A program made the position numbers and the translations under genes. 64,000 nucleotides of DNA from Bacteroidota bacterium (GTDB taxonomy: Bacteria; Bacteroidota; Bacteroidia; Flavobacteriales; Weeksellaceae): the NCBI GenBank assembly GCA_023423715.1, contig JAFAFC010000034.1, positions 1 to 64,000 of the forward strand, given 5' to 3'. The notes beneath the pieces were generated by a model that worked only from the letters and a program-made list of their open reading frames with translations, was not told where the DNA came from and did no database searches. Below, piece by piece: positions 1-9,490 of this stretch (its first letter is position 1; every line of letters starts with the position of its first letter).

Positions 1-50
1 CGCCAAATGCGCGCCCGAAACTATTTTTCACTAAAAAAAAATACTCAACA

Positions 51-80
51 AAAAAATCCGCTTCAAAACTGAAGCGGATT
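51..80 (-). terminator. Intrinsic terminator of tig
   Basis: A 10-bp stem (55-64 with 71-80) with a short loop is followed on the minus strand by a T run. It lies about 20 bases past the tig stop codon. The remaining bases 1-50 hold no gene that I can see. Confidence 0.85.
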
Positions 81-101
81 TCTATTTTATCCTAAAATGG
101 A

Positions 102-1436
102 TTATTTCTTAAGTTCTTCTAAGAATTCGTCGTGAGAAATTTTTGTTTCTTTCTTCGTCGCTTTCTCCAAGATAACATCTTTCAATTTAGCCATCGCTAC
201 TTCAGAAGAAATTTGTCTTACTTGCTCTTGATCTTTCAACATTTCAACAGCGTATTTTTCAACTTCTTCATCAGATAAATGGTGAATTCCGTAGATTGCT
301 AATTGGTTTTTCACCAACTGAACCGCTTGTGCCAAAACATCTGTATAATCAATTTGAACATCGTTATCGTTCATCAACTTTCCTTCGATGATTTGGAATT
401 TCAATTGATTTTTTTCAGCTTCCAAAATTTCTTTTGCTTGCTCTTCAGATTGAATATTTTGGTTTGAGAAAAGTAACCACTTCACTAAGAAATTTTCTGG
501 CAACTTCACCTCTTCTTTTTCTGTAATTTGCTCCAACACTTTGTTTACGAAGTGTACATCAGCATTTTGTTGGAAATATTCGTCTAATTCAGATTTTACT
601 TTTTCTTTCAACTCATCTTCAGACTTGATGTTTCCTTCACCATAAACTTTATCGAACAACTCTTGGTTTAGTTCGTGAAGTTTAAGATCGTAGATATCTT
701 TTACAGTTACTTCCACTTCGTTGTGGTGTAAATGTTCTGCTTCTGCTTTTGAGAACCCTAATTGCTTAGCCAATTCTTCGTTTCCAGCAAGATCTTCTTT
801 AGAAACTTTTACAGAACCGTCTTTTTTCAATTTCTTAACCAAATCGTACGCTTCTTTTTGTTCTTTAGAAACCGTAACGTTCTTTGGTGCGTGATTATGC
901 TCACCTTCTGCATCATCTTCTACTACTTGAGAAACCGCTAAAGCAATATACGAATCTTTTCCGATTTTCTCTTGCTCTTGTCTTTCTGCAAATCTTTTTT
1001 GCATATTCTCTATAGATTGGTTGATTTCTTTATCAGAAGCCTCAACGCTATAGTGTGGTGCTTCGTATTTAGCTAAATCAACGCTGAAGTTTGGTTCGTA
1101 ACCTACTTCAAAAGCAACAGAAAGCTGCTCTGCATTATGATTAAAATCGTCAACTGGTTGTGGAACAGGCTGTCCTACCAATCTCAATTTATTTTCGTTT
1201 ACGTAATTGTTAAGCCCCTCAGAAACTTGTTTGTTGATTTCTTCGAAAGCAATTCCCGCTTCATATTGTCTTCTTACCATGCTCAATGGCACTTTTCCTT
1301 TTCTGAATCCAGGAACTTGTGCGTTTTTCGCATAATTCAAAAGTTGTTTTTCTACTTTGTCTTTGTAGTCAGACTTATCTAAAGTTACTGTAAGTAGAGC
1401 ACTTACATCATCATGGTTTTGCGCTGTAACGTTCAT
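102..1436 (-). CDS. tig: Trigger factor, ribosome-associated chaperone
   Basis: The 444-residue product is a cytoplasmic chaperone that binds ribosomal protein L23 at the exit tunnel and shelters nascent chains. The ribosome-docking signature GFRKGKVP is at residues 43-50, inside the N-terminal domain (about 1-115). The middle region is acidic and His-containing and does not look like a canonical FKBP-type prolyl isomerase, so isomerase activity is doubtful. The C-terminal half is helical and charged, as expected for the substrate-cradling arms. Length is normal for the family. The gene is flanked by two terminators and appears monocistronic. A TATTTTTG box at 1457-1464 (minus strand) is a plausible -7 element, but I see no clear -33 box. 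Confidence 0.96.
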   Translation of the reverse strand: MNVTAQNHDDVSALLTVTLDKSDYKDKVEKQLLNYAKNAQVPGFRKGKVPLSMVRRQYEAGIAFEEINKQVSEGLNNYVNENKLRLVGQPVPQPVDDFNHNAEQLSVAFEVGYEPNFSVDLAKYEAPHYSVEASDKEINQSIENMQKRFAERQEQEKIGKDSYIALAVSQVVEDDAEGEHNHAPKNVTVSKEQKEAYDLVKKLKKDGSVKVSKEDLAGNEELAKQLGFSKAEAEHLHHNEVEVTVKDIYDLKLHELNQELFDKVYGEGNIKSEDELKEKVKSELDEYFQQNADVHFVNKVLEQITEKEEVKLPENFLVKWLLFSNQNIQSEEQAKEILEAEKNQLKFQIIEGKLMNDNDVQIDYTDVLAQAVQLVKNQLAIYGIHHLSDEEVEKYAVEMLKDQEQVRQISSEVAMAKLKDVILEKATKKETKISHDEFLEELKK

Positions 1437-1511
1437 TAATTGAAAATTTTAGGTTGCAAAAATAGCAAATTTTATTGATATTTCCATGTATTAAAAGTCT
1501 TAAAAACCGTT

Positions 1512-1549
1512 AAATAAAAAAGCCTCCAAAGGATTTCTCATTGGAGGCT
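1512..1549 (-). terminator. Terminator of the TonB receptor operon
   Basis: A 9-bp stem (1521-1529 with 1541-1549) is followed on the minus strand by a T-rich tract. It ends the 4938-1568 operon and separates it from tig. Confidence 0.85.
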
Positions 1550-1567
1550 ATATTTTGGTGTTGTATT

Positions 1568-2134
1568 CTACTTTTTCACCCAGTTAATCAAGGCATTAAC
1601 GTCGGATTCACCACCGTTTGTTTTCCCTTGCTGATTGGTTGCTGATGGAAAGTTTTGTTCAATTGAACTTGGCATATGCACCAATTTGATTCCTATTTTT
1701 CCGTTTGCATCTCCGCCAACAAATTTCCATTCCGTTTGTACCCCAACTAAATTTCCATCCGTTCTTTTCTCATCCGAATTTGTACGTGTCACCTGCACAT
1801 CCGAATTAGAGAATTCATACGTAACAAAATGTTCTTCTTTTTCTTCCAGAATCTCTTCATTCACCGAATGATAATGATCATCATGTTTTACTTGAAAATC
1901 TAATGCTACTGCATACGTCGCTCCCGTTTTCAATTCAATGGATTTATCGGAAATCCCACCAATATATTGAATAATCTGCTTATCCGAAGCATCGTTTTTA
2001 TTAATTAAAGTCACTACCAGTTTCTCAATTTCTTCATGTTCATGGATGTCTTCCGGTGCTCCGTCATGACGACAAGACAACAGGGTTAGTACTAAAATTG
2101 AAAAAACGAGACTGATTTTTATTATATGTTTCAT
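1568..2134 (-). CDS. His-rich exported lipoprotein of metal/TonB operon
   Basis: The 188-residue product has a lipoprotein signal peptide ending in a lipobox (LLSC, Cys21). The mature start is rich in His, Asp and Glu (HDGAPEDIHEHEE), and there is a second HDDHYH cluster near the middle. That composition is typical of metal-binding surface or periplasmic proteins. The gene starts 18 bases after the TonB receptor and is last in the operon. By context it may bind or deliver the metal or ligand imported by the receptor. I do not recognise a named family, so the function is inferred from His content and neighbours only. Confidence 0.75.
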   Translation of the reverse strand: MKHIIKISLVFSILVLTLLSCRHDGAPEDIHEHEEIEKLVVTLINKNDASDKQIIQYIGGISDKSIELKTGATYAVALDFQVKHDDHYHSVNEEILEEKEEHFVTYEFSNSDVQVTRTNSDEKRTDGNLVGVQTEWKFVGGDANGKIGIKLVHMPSSIEQNFPSATNQQGKTNGGESDVNALINWVKK

Positions 2135-2152
2135 TGTATTAAAATTGATTGA

Positions 2153-4528
2153 TTAAAATTTAAATTGTAATGTAAGAACCACGTTTCGCCCTTGTTCAGG
2201 AGCAAAAAATCGGATTCTGTTAAGATAATCGCGGTAGTTTTTGTTGAAGAGATTCTGAATTTTGAAATTCAAATTCACATTCTTCACCAAATCCATTCCC
2301 GCTGAAATATGGAAAAGTGTATAACCCGGCGGCGGCGTGCTGTAATCCACTTCTTTTGAAACGAGACTTCCGTTTTCGATAAAATCAACATTGAAGTTAC
2401 GTACTGGGAAGTTCTTTTGTTGCCAAACCGTTTCATTTTCCAATCGAACATAGAAATTTTTGAATTTCGGAGCATATTCCAACGCGTTTTTCATGTTGGA
2501 AGGCATCATCAAAATTAAATCTTCCTCATTCGTTCGATCTTTTCCTCGAAGCGTGCTAAACTGCCCTTTCCACTTGAGTTGATCCGTAAAATCCAAAGAA
2601 GCATCCACATCCAATCCGTAAATATCGGCTGCAATTTGCTGATACTGCCAGATTGGGAAAACGCCTCGATTGGAGTTTTGTACACCAACTGGAACTTGAT
2701 TAATGAAATTTTCAGATGTCATCCAATAGGGATTCAGTTCTAGATTAAATCCTTTCAAAACGTCTAATTTTAGTTGCGCATTGATGTTGAACTGATAAAT
2801 ATCTTCTTGTTTTAAAGCTAAATTCCCCAACTCAATAATCGAAGCCGAATGATGTAAACCATCTGCAAACAATTCTGATGGATTCGGTGTACGGTTGACT
2901 TTTGAAGCGTTAAATTTCAATTTCAAAGCATCAAACGGTTGATAATTCAAACCAAGATTTGCAGAAAAATTATGGAAATTCATTAATGGACGCGTCAAAA
3001 TTCGACTGTCATGTTCGCTCACGAAAAACTCTGGAAACAGGGCAGCATAGGAATCATTCCAAACCGAAGCGTCATAATATTTATACGCATCATAACGTGA
3101 AAAATCATAACGAGCGCCAACCTCAAACATCCATTTCGGATTTAGATGGTATTGAAAAACCGAAAACGCACCCAAATCATAGCGATAATAATCTGGAATC
3201 AAACGTCTGGCCTTGGTGTCTGGATTGGGATAATTATCTTGAATACTTCCCGATAAACCACTTTCCCACTTCCAAGAATTACGCTCGATTAAATGCGTTA
3301 ACTGAACATTTTGCGTAATCAAACGCAAATCCATTGATGGCAAATTATTGTTTTCACCCCGACGGATATCGTATTCTTTTCTTCGGTTGTACTGCAAAGA
3401 ATATTGCAAACTCAACTTTCCAAAATTCTCAAAACGTTTGTATGCTGAAGTTTTAAAAATATGATGCTCCACATCTTGTTTCGGACTCAAAATATCATAC
3501 GAAAAGTCTCCAAAATACTGACTTCCACCATTTGTTATTGCGTGGTAAAAATCTTCAGGACTTCCTAAATGTGAACCTCGAAAAATCCCAAATTCTTGTT
3601 GAATTCCAGAATACGAAACGTCAAAACCTTGAAGAAAGGTTCGCTTTCCAAATGAAAAATTGAACGATCGAACCACGGCACCGGTATTTTGAGCCGTTCC
3701 GTCCGGCGTATAGATATCACCCAACTTTTTAAACGATCCATTTGCCGAAACAAACCATTGGTTTTCCCAAGCTTTTGTAGCCGACGCTTGAACGCTTCCA
3801 CCACGACCACTGGAAATTCCAGAAAGGGCAACTTTTCCGAAAAGCGTATCTTTTTTGGGAATAATTGACGGCTCTAAAACAACCACACCGCTAACACCTT
3901 CGTTTCCATATTTCAATGCGGACGCTCCTTTGATGACATCAATGTGATCAAAAGCGTTTACATCAACATTGGGTGCGTGTTCGACACCCCATTCTTGCTC
4001 CGCCATTTTCACACCGTTGTTAATCACCGAAATTCGGCTTCCGTACAGTCCGTGAATAACGGGTTTTGAGATATTATTCCCCGTTTTAATCGCACTCAAA
4101 CCAGAAATATTCGTCAATATATTTCCTAAACTCTCATTAGAATTTCGAGAAATATCTTCCGATTTCAACGTATTCACAATCATACTTCCCTTCTTTTTAT
4201 GAACGGAATACAAATGCACTTCCTCGATTTCATCAATATGATGTTCTAAACTGATTTTTAAATCAAGATTCGAGTTTACTTTGATTGTTTCGGTATAGGA
4301 ATCGCAATCCGGATGACTTACTTTTAAAGTATATTTCCCCGACTTCACAGTCATCGAAAAAACACCTTGTTCATCGGATTTTGTTTCTACATCACCTACT
4401 TGAATAATCGCGCCGACTAAATTGGATTTATTGTGAAAATCCGTCACTTTCCCGCGCACGGAATACTCTTGCGCCACCACATTAGACATCATCCCCAAAA
4501 AGGATAACATCATCAAAAAATATTTCAT
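2153..4528 (-). CDS. TonB-dependent outer-membrane receptor
   Basis: The 791-residue product begins with a signal peptide ending VVAQ. A carboxypeptidase-regulatory-like beta domain (about 21-95) follows, typical of Bacteroidota receptors, then a plug domain (about 110-220) and a beta barrel ending in Phe (LTLQFKF). The plug contains HGLYGSRISVINNGVKMAEQ and VEHAPNVD. This pattern is seen in zinc/copper-type and other small-ligand receptors rather than SusC glycan receptors, and there is no SusD partner nearby. It lies between a small Cys/His protein gene and a His-rich lipoprotein gene, which favours a metal ligand. Zinc or copper is inference. Confidence 0.9.
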   Translation of the reverse strand: MKYFLMMLSFLGMMSNVVAQEYSVRGKVTDFHNKSNLVGAIIQVGDVETKSDEQGVFSMTVKSGKYTLKVSHPDCDSYTETIKVNSNLDLKISLEHHIDEIEEVHLYSVHKKKGSMIVNTLKSEDISRNSNESLGNILTNISGLSAIKTGNNISKPVIHGLYGSRISVINNGVKMAEQEWGVEHAPNVDVNAFDHIDVIKGASALKYGNEGVSGVVVLEPSIIPKKDTLFGKVALSGISSGRGGSVQASATKAWENQWFVSANGSFKKLGDIYTPDGTAQNTGAVVRSFNFSFGKRTFLQGFDVSYSGIQQEFGIFRGSHLGSPEDFYHAITNGGSQYFGDFSYDILSPKQDVEHHIFKTSAYKRFENFGKLSLQYSLQYNRRKEYDIRRGENNNLPSMDLRLITQNVQLTHLIERNSWKWESGLSGSIQDNYPNPDTKARRLIPDYYRYDLGAFSVFQYHLNPKWMFEVGARYDFSRYDAYKYYDASVWNDSYAALFPEFFVSEHDSRILTRPLMNFHNFSANLGLNYQPFDALKLKFNASKVNRTPNPSELFADGLHHSASIIELGNLALKQEDIYQFNINAQLKLDVLKGFNLELNPYWMTSENFINQVPVGVQNSNRGVFPIWQYQQIAADIYGLDVDASLDFTDQLKWKGQFSTLRGKDRTNEEDLILMMPSNMKNALEYAPKFKNFYVRLENETVWQQKNFPVRNFNVDFIENGSLVSKEVDYSTPPPGYTLFHISAGMDLVKNVNLNFKIQNLFNKNYRDYLNRIRFFAPEQGRNVVLTLQFKF

Positions 4529-4581
4529 AATAAAGTATTGTCCTGGCAGAAAACCAGGAAATTAAACGTAAAATTTATTTG

Positions 4582-4938
4582 TTAAATCACTACGTTTTGT
4601 GGTGGACCACGAAGAAAAACACTTCCTTTTTCCTGAAAATAAACAGAAACAGAAGCATAACCATTAGGTTCTATTTTAAAATGGAAAACTTCAAAATTCC
4701 ACTCAAAATGCTCACCAGAAACACTCTGAAAAGTGGAATTAAAATGACAAACAAAACAGTCTTGAAACGACGCATGTTTGATTTCTTGAATTTTCGTTTG
4801 GTTGGAATCCTGTAGAAAGTCTATAGAAGCGACTTCCGATTCGTGTTGGTGAAACGTTCCCGAGAGTAGAATCAACAGCATATACAGACTCGCAAAACTG
4901 AGTCCGCCCAACTTTTGAATATCTTTCAGAAATTTCAC
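4582..4938 (-). CDS. Small exported Cys/His protein ahead of TonB receptor
   Basis: The 118-residue product has an N-terminal hydrophobic segment (about 11-28) followed by HQHESE. Residues 60-66 read DCFVCHF, a CxxCH pair, and the tail is LRGPPQNVVI. The R-x-PP end recalls small metal-linked proteins such as DUF2946, but I cannot confirm membership. It is the first gene of the three-gene operon (gap of 53 bases to the receptor) and is divergent from pfkA. A TAAATTTG box at 4943-4950 would give an almost leaderless transcript. A role in metal binding is inferred from Cys/His content and context. Confidence 0.7.
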   Translation of the reverse strand: MKFLKDIQKLGGLSFASLYMLLILLSGTFHQHESEVASIDFLQDSNQTKIQEIKHASFQDCFVCHFNSTFQSVSGEHFEWNFEVFHFKIEPNGYASVSVYFQEKGSVFLRGPPQNVVI

Positions 4939-5004
4939 GACACAAATTTAGGAATTTATACGAACTGTTCCACTATTATGTCTAAAATATCAAAGTTAAT
5001 TTTG

Positions 5005-5012
5005 TATTTTTG
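5005..5012 (+). promoter_or_regulatory. Candidate -7 box for pfkA-gapA
   Basis: TATTTTTG matches the Bacteroidota -7 consensus TAnnTTTG 18 bases before the pfkA start. A second match, TAATTTTG, is at 4997-5004. No clear TTTG -33 element is visible. Confidence 0.45.
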
Positions 5013-5029
5013 TTGGGTAATAAAAATCT

Positions 5030-6016
5030 ATGGAACAAAGCGCAGTACAAAAGATTGCTGTCTTTACATCGGGCGGTGATGCGCCAGGAATGAACGCAGC
5101 TATACGAGCTGTTGTAAGAACGGCAAGCCATTTTAACATTGAATGTTATGGCGTTAGAGAAGGTTATAATGGGCTTATTAACGACGATTTTACCAAGTTG
5201 GGACCTCGTTCGGTAAAAAACATCATTAATGAAGGAGGAACGATTTTGAAATCTGCACGCTCTAAAGAATTTAGAACAGCCGAAGGTCGTCAAAAAGCAT
5301 ATGACAACTTAAAAAAATACGGAATTGATGCTTTAGTTTGTATTGGTGGAGACGGTACTTTTACCGGTGCAAAAGCTTTTAGTGATGAATTCGATATTCG
5401 GGTTATTGGGATTCCAGGAACGATAGACAACGATATTTTTGGAACAGACAATACCATTGGATTTGATACGGCATTGAATACTGCCATGGATGCGATTGAT
5501 AAAATCCGTGATACGGCAACTTCCCACAACCGCGTTTTCTTCGTGGAAGTAATGGGAAGAGATGCTGGATTTATCGCTTTGAATAGTGGTTTAGCAACTG
5601 GTGCATTGGATATTCTGATTCCAGAACAAAAAGATAGCATTCAAAACTTATTTTCAACTTTCAAGAGAGCTGAAAAAGCAGGAAAATCTTCAAGTGTTGT
5701 TGTGGTCGCAGAAGGCGAAGAACTAGGAGGAATTTACGATTTGGCAAAAGCAACAAAAAGTGAATTTCCAGATTTTGATATTCGCGTTGCAATTTTAGGA
5801 CATATCCAAAGAGGAGGTTCTCCATCTTGTGCGGATCGCGTTTTGGCTAGCCGTTTAGGGTATGCTGCCGTAACGGGACTTATGGCCGGAGAAAATAAAG
5901 TCATGGCGGGTATGCGCTCTAATAAAATCGTGTACACACCCATCGAAGAAGCAATCAAGAAACATAACGAAATCGATAAAGATCTTATCGAAATTTCAGA
6001 AATATTAGCAATTTAA
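5030..6016 (+). CDS. pfkA: ATP-dependent 6-phosphofructokinase
   Basis: The 328-residue cytoplasmic enzyme phosphorylates fructose 6-phosphate to fructose 1,6-bisphosphate, the committed step of glycolysis. It shows the group A signatures: SGGDAPG nucleotide loop (14-20), IGGDGTF (about 102-108) with the Gly/Asp/Gly pattern of ATP-dependent enzymes, catalytic PGTIDND (about 129-135), EVMGRDAG, and the substrate/effector segment RGGSPSCADR. Length is normal for a bacterial PfkA. It is followed after 27 bases by gapA, so both probably share one transcript ending at 7079-7109. Confidence 0.97.
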   Translation: MEQSAVQKIAVFTSGGDAPGMNAAIRAVVRTASHFNIECYGVREGYNGLINDDFTKLGPRSVKNIINEGGTILKSARSKEFRTAEGRQKAYDNLKKYGIDALVCIGGDGTFTGAKAFSDEFDIRVIGIPGTIDNDIFGTDNTIGFDTALNTAMDAIDKIRDTATSHNRVFFVEVMGRDAGFIALNSGLATGALDILIPEQKDSIQNLFSTFKRAEKAGKSSSVVVVAEGEELGGIYDLAKATKSEFPDFDIRVAILGHIQRGGSPSCADRVLASRLGYAAVTGLMAGENKVMAGMRSNKIVYTPIEEAIKKHNEIDKDLIEISEILAI

Positions 6017-6043
6017 ATTAATTAACTAAATACAAAACACATT

Positions 6044-7048
6044 ATGTCAACAATCAAAGTAGGTATCAACGGATTTGGTAGAATTGGACGTCTTGTTTTC
6101 AGAGCAATGGCAGAAAGAAGTAACATTGAAGTTGTAGGTATCAATGACCTTATCGATGCAGAATACATGGCTTACATGCTAAAGTATGACTCTGTACACG
6201 GTGAGTTCAAAGGTGAAATCGCAGTTGATGGAAACGATCTTGTCGTAAACGGCAAAAAAATTAGAATTACAGCTGAAAAAGACCCTAACAACTTGAAGTG
6301 GAATGAAGTTGGTGCTGAATATATCGTAGAATCTACAGGTTTATTTTTGTCTAAAGATGCTGCTCAAGCGCACATCAATGCTGGTGCAAAAAAAGTAATC
6401 CTTTCTGCTCCACCAAAAGACGACACGCCAATGTTCGTAATGGGTGTAAACCACAAAGAACTAACAGACGATATCAAAATTCTTTCTAACGCTTCTTGTA
6501 CAACAAACTGTTTGGCTCCTTTGGCTAAGGTTATCCACGATAACTTCGGAATCGTTGAAGGTTTAATGACAACAGTACACGCTACAACTGCAACTCAAAA
6601 AACAGTTGATGGCCCTTCAATGAAAGACTGGAGAGGTGGACGTTCTGCTTTGAACAACATTATCCCTTCTTCTACAGGTGCTGCAAAAGCAGTAGGAAAA
6701 GTAATTCCTTCTTTGAACGGAAAATTAACAGGTATGTCTTTCAGAGTACCAACTGTTGATGTTTCGGTTGTAGATTTAACAGTAAGATTAGAGAAAGCTA
6801 CTTCGTACGATGAAATCTGTGCAACTATTAAAGCTGCTGCGGAAGGAGAATTGAAAGGTATTCTTGGTTATACTGAAGATGCTGTAGTTTCTCAAGATTT
6901 CGTAGGTGAAAAGAGAACTTCTGTATTCGATAAAGATGCTGGAATCATGTTGTCTCCAAACTTCGTGAAATTGGTTTCTTGGTATGATAACGAAACTGGT
7001 TATTCTAATAAGTTGGTTGATATGTTAATTCATGCTGCAAGCATCTAA
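6044..7048 (+). CDS. gapA: Glyceraldehyde-3-phosphate dehydrogenase, type I
   Basis: The 334-residue enzyme oxidises and phosphorylates glyceraldehyde 3-phosphate to 1,3-bisphosphoglycerate. The NAD-binding start INGFGRIGR and the catalytic ASCTTNCLAP (nucleophile Cys near residue 151) are intact, as are HATTATQKTVD and SWYDNE near the C-terminus. An Asp follows the second NAD-binding strand region (VGINDL), which suits NAD preference. It is cotranscribed with pfkA, giving a two-gene glycolytic unit. Confidence 0.98.
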   Translation: MSTIKVGINGFGRIGRLVFRAMAERSNIEVVGINDLIDAEYMAYMLKYDSVHGEFKGEIAVDGNDLVVNGKKIRITAEKDPNNLKWNEVGAEYIVESTGLFLSKDAAQAHINAGAKKVILSAPPKDDTPMFVMGVNHKELTDDIKILSNASCTTNCLAPLAKVIHDNFGIVEGLMTTVHATTATQKTVDGPSMKDWRGGRSALNNIIPSSTGAAKAVGKVIPSLNGKLTGMSFRVPTVDVSVVDLTVRLEKATSYDEICATIKAAAEGELKGILGYTEDAVVSQDFVGEKRTSVFDKDAGIMLSPNFVKLVSWYDNETGYSNKLVDMLIHAASI

Positions 7049-7078
7049 TCAAGTATAATTAAACCAAAAATAAAACAA

Positions 7079-7109
7079 TCGCCTTCCCGTTGGGAAGGCG
7101 ACTGCTTTT
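7079..7109 (+). terminator. Terminator of pfkA-gapA
   Basis: A GC-rich 10-bp stem (7079-7088 with 7092-7101) and 3-base loop are followed by a short T tract on the plus strand. Confidence 0.9.
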
Positions 7110-7191
7110 TGCCAGAGTACGTAATGATATTTCATCTTATGAAAAAACTATAATGCACGTTGAAAATTGGATACTCTAGCAAAATAGCGAT

Positions 7192-7929
7192 TTAGAAACG
7201 ATAACCGAACGAAAGTCCAGATCGTAAACCAGCCCAAGGACCGTCTATTTTCACTTTCCCTCCATTGGTATTAACTTCGGTTGTGTATTTAATTACAGGA
7301 ATATCCAAATCTTCGATTTCCGTTTTTAAAGCTTGTTGTTCATCCGGTGTTAAGGTTCTGGAAGTCACACCCACGAGATCTCCTTTTCCTTTTCCGTAAT
7401 GACCACCAACGATCCAAAAATCAAGAACCCAGTTCTTATTTTTTCCTAATAGCCATTGATTTCCGATCATTAATCCAGCAGAATTTGCTTTAACATCACC
7501 ATTCATTTTAACGGGAATCGTTTCGGTTGTTGAGGTATTTGGATCAGAATATTCAAATTCATAGGTGAAACCGTCAATTTTTAAATTCGAATTTCGATAA
7601 TATGGTGCTAAATAAAATCCACTATTCGGATTTTTACCGAAATACACTCTAAATTCTAAGGTAAACGCATTACTGGAAACTTGGATGTCTTTAAATTCTT
7701 CTAAATCTTCATCACTTAGAAATGTTTTCACCATCGGTATATCACCCTTTCCTACAATATTATACCCAACATTCACGGCAAACCTATCATTAATAGCACG
7801 TTCATACGTCAGGTTAAAATTTCGAAAAGCAAAAGCCGTGACATTTGTTTTTACTGTGTTTTTAAGCGCTTGCGCTTGGCCCATTGTCGCAAAAAATACG
7901 AAGACGACACTTAGATAATTTAATTTCAT
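7192..7929 (-). CDS. DUF3575-like outer-membrane beta-barrel protein
   Basis: The 245-residue product has a cleavable signal peptide (ending GQAQA). Alternating amphipathic strands follow, such as NLTYERAINDRFAVNVGYN and FYLAPYYRN, and the last residue is Phe (SFGYRF), as for outer-membrane barrels. It resembles the DUF3575 family of flavobacterial envelope proteins, whose role is unknown. The start codon is 24 bases after the stop of the upstream type IX-secreted protein gene, so the two are probably cotranscribed. No ligand can be read from the sequence. Confidence 0.75.
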   Translation of the reverse strand: MKLNYLSVVFVFFATMGQAQALKNTVKTNVTAFAFRNFNLTYERAINDRFAVNVGYNIVGKGDIPMVKTFLSDEDLEEFKDIQVSSNAFTLEFRVYFGKNPNSGFYLAPYYRNSNLKIDGFTYEFEYSDPNTSTTETIPVKMNGDVKANSAGLMIGNQWLLGKNKNWVLDFWIVGGHYGKGKGDLVGVTSRTLTPDEQQALKTEIEDLDIPVIKYTTEVNTNGGKVKIDGPWAGLRSGLSFGYRF

Positions 7930-7953
7930 ACAATTTGTTTTTATACTTTTTAT

Positions 7954-9393
7954 TTACTTTTTCATCACTTTCATCGTTTTAGAATTGGCTACCTTCAGCA
8001 TATAAGTACCTTTTTCCAAATCCCGAATATCGATGGAATTATCGGCCGATAGTACACCTTTTTTCATAATTCTTCCACTTAAATCAAAAAGTTGAAACTC
8101 CCTATTATTTGATTCCAAACCTTGAATTTTTATAAAATCACTTGTTGGATTCGGAACTATTTTCAACCCAAAAACTTCTGAGTTTTTCACCCCTAACGTT
8201 CCTCCAAGTTTAAACAAACTATAAAATTTAGCATCTGAATCCGAATTTTTAGTTGTTAATAGCATCAGCTGATTGTCATTAGTTTTTTCTAAACCAGAAT
8301 AATCTTCCCCAGTAAAGGTCTGATATCCGTAATTGCGCTCCCAAACGGTATTCCCGATATTATCCATCTTTTTTAGGAAAACAGAGGTCGTTGTAACGTT
8401 ACTTGCATTGGATTTTGTTGAATAACCCAATGTATACTGCAAAGGCGAAAACTCAATAATTTTCACGTCATCAACACGATTATCAGTTTGTAAAGCGAAT
8501 ATTTTTCTCCAAACTTCGTTTCCTGAATTATCGATTTTCACGGTAAACAAATTATCCTTATCTGATAACCCCATATAATACGACCCAGCCAAAACATAAT
8601 CACCAGCTGAGTTCTGAATCATATGATACGAAATCGTTGTATTATCGGTTGCGGGAGAGAAATCTAACTCCCTTTCCCAAATAGGAATCCTATTGCTATC
8701 AAATTTCTTCAGTAAGGTGGTTGCTTTACCTTCTGCATCCTCAACTTCAATCGCAAGAAGATACCCTCCATCCGCCGTTGCTAGTAATTCGTAAGGATAC
8801 ATTTCCAAAGTCATTGGAATTAGTTTAGACCAAACTTGATTTCCATTATTTAAATCATACGCAGCGAAAAAATAGCCATATTCCGTTTCAAACTCATCCG
8901 AATAGTTACCTGTAACAAGTAAACTTGATCCGTCTAAACTAGATATTAAGTTGTTAAAATACGCCACATAATTTGGGACACCCAACTCTTTTCGCCACAG
9001 TAGATTTCCACTACCATCCAGCTTCGTAAGATGCGAACTATAATCATTCTGATTGTTGTCTGGATAACTATCTAAAAGGGCAAAAATATTGGAATTTGAA
9101 TCGATAGATATTCCAGAAAGGTAATAGGAATTTGTTTCTTGAAAATAGGTTTTTTGCCACATCAAATTTCCAGAACCATCTGTTCGTACTAATTCGACTT
9201 TAGGGGAATTCGTTGTATGATTCAACCTTCCACCAATCAGGAAACCTCCATCTGGAAACTTAGTTAAAGATTCGGCATCTGAATAGGTACTCGACGTTCC
9301 ATAATCTTTCGACCAGGAGATTCCAGGCGGTTCGTTTTGCGCATGGACAAACAGTACATAAAGTATGAGAAATAAAGAATAAAAATGTTTCAT
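7954..9393 (-). CDS. Type IX-secreted beta-propeller-like protein
   Basis: The 479-residue product has a signal peptide (ending FVHAQ). About eight repeats of roughly 50 residues follow, with motifs such as SGNLMWQKTYF, SGNLLWRKELG and SGNEVWRKIF, the pattern of outer-surface propeller repeat proteins. The last ~75 residues form a type A type IX sorting domain: PNPTSDFIKI, FDLSGRIMKKG and GTYMLKV. The domain should direct secretion through the type IX system and attachment to the cell surface. The propeller may bind a ligand, but the ligand is unknown. A TACATTTG box at 9419-9426 is a candidate -7 element. Confidence 0.85.
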   Translation of the reverse strand: MKHFYSLFLILYVLFVHAQNEPPGISWSKDYGTSSTYSDAESLTKFPDGGFLIGGRLNHTTNSPKVELVRTDGSGNLMWQKTYFQETNSYYLSGISIDSNSNIFALLDSYPDNNQNDYSSHLTKLDGSGNLLWRKELGVPNYVAYFNNLISSLDGSSLLVTGNYSDEFETEYGYFFAAYDLNNGNQVWSKLIPMTLEMYPYELLATADGGYLLAIEVEDAEGKATTLLKKFDSNRIPIWERELDFSPATDNTTISYHMIQNSAGDYVLAGSYYMGLSDKDNLFTVKIDNSGNEVWRKIFALQTDNRVDDVKIIEFSPLQYTLGYSTKSNASNVTTTSVFLKKMDNIGNTVWERNYGYQTFTGEDYSGLEKTNDNQLMLLTTKNSDSDAKFYSLFKLGGTLGVKNSEVFGLKIVPNPTSDFIKIQGLESNNREFQLFDLSGRIMKKGVLSADNSIDIRDLEKGTYMLKVANSKTMKVMKK

Positions 9394-9490
9394 GGTTTTA
9401 GTTTTTTAAGGTTATCCTCAAATGTAACCACGAAATTCATGTCAAAAAATACCTATTACGGGTAGTTTTCTCGACAAAACACTTTAAAAT

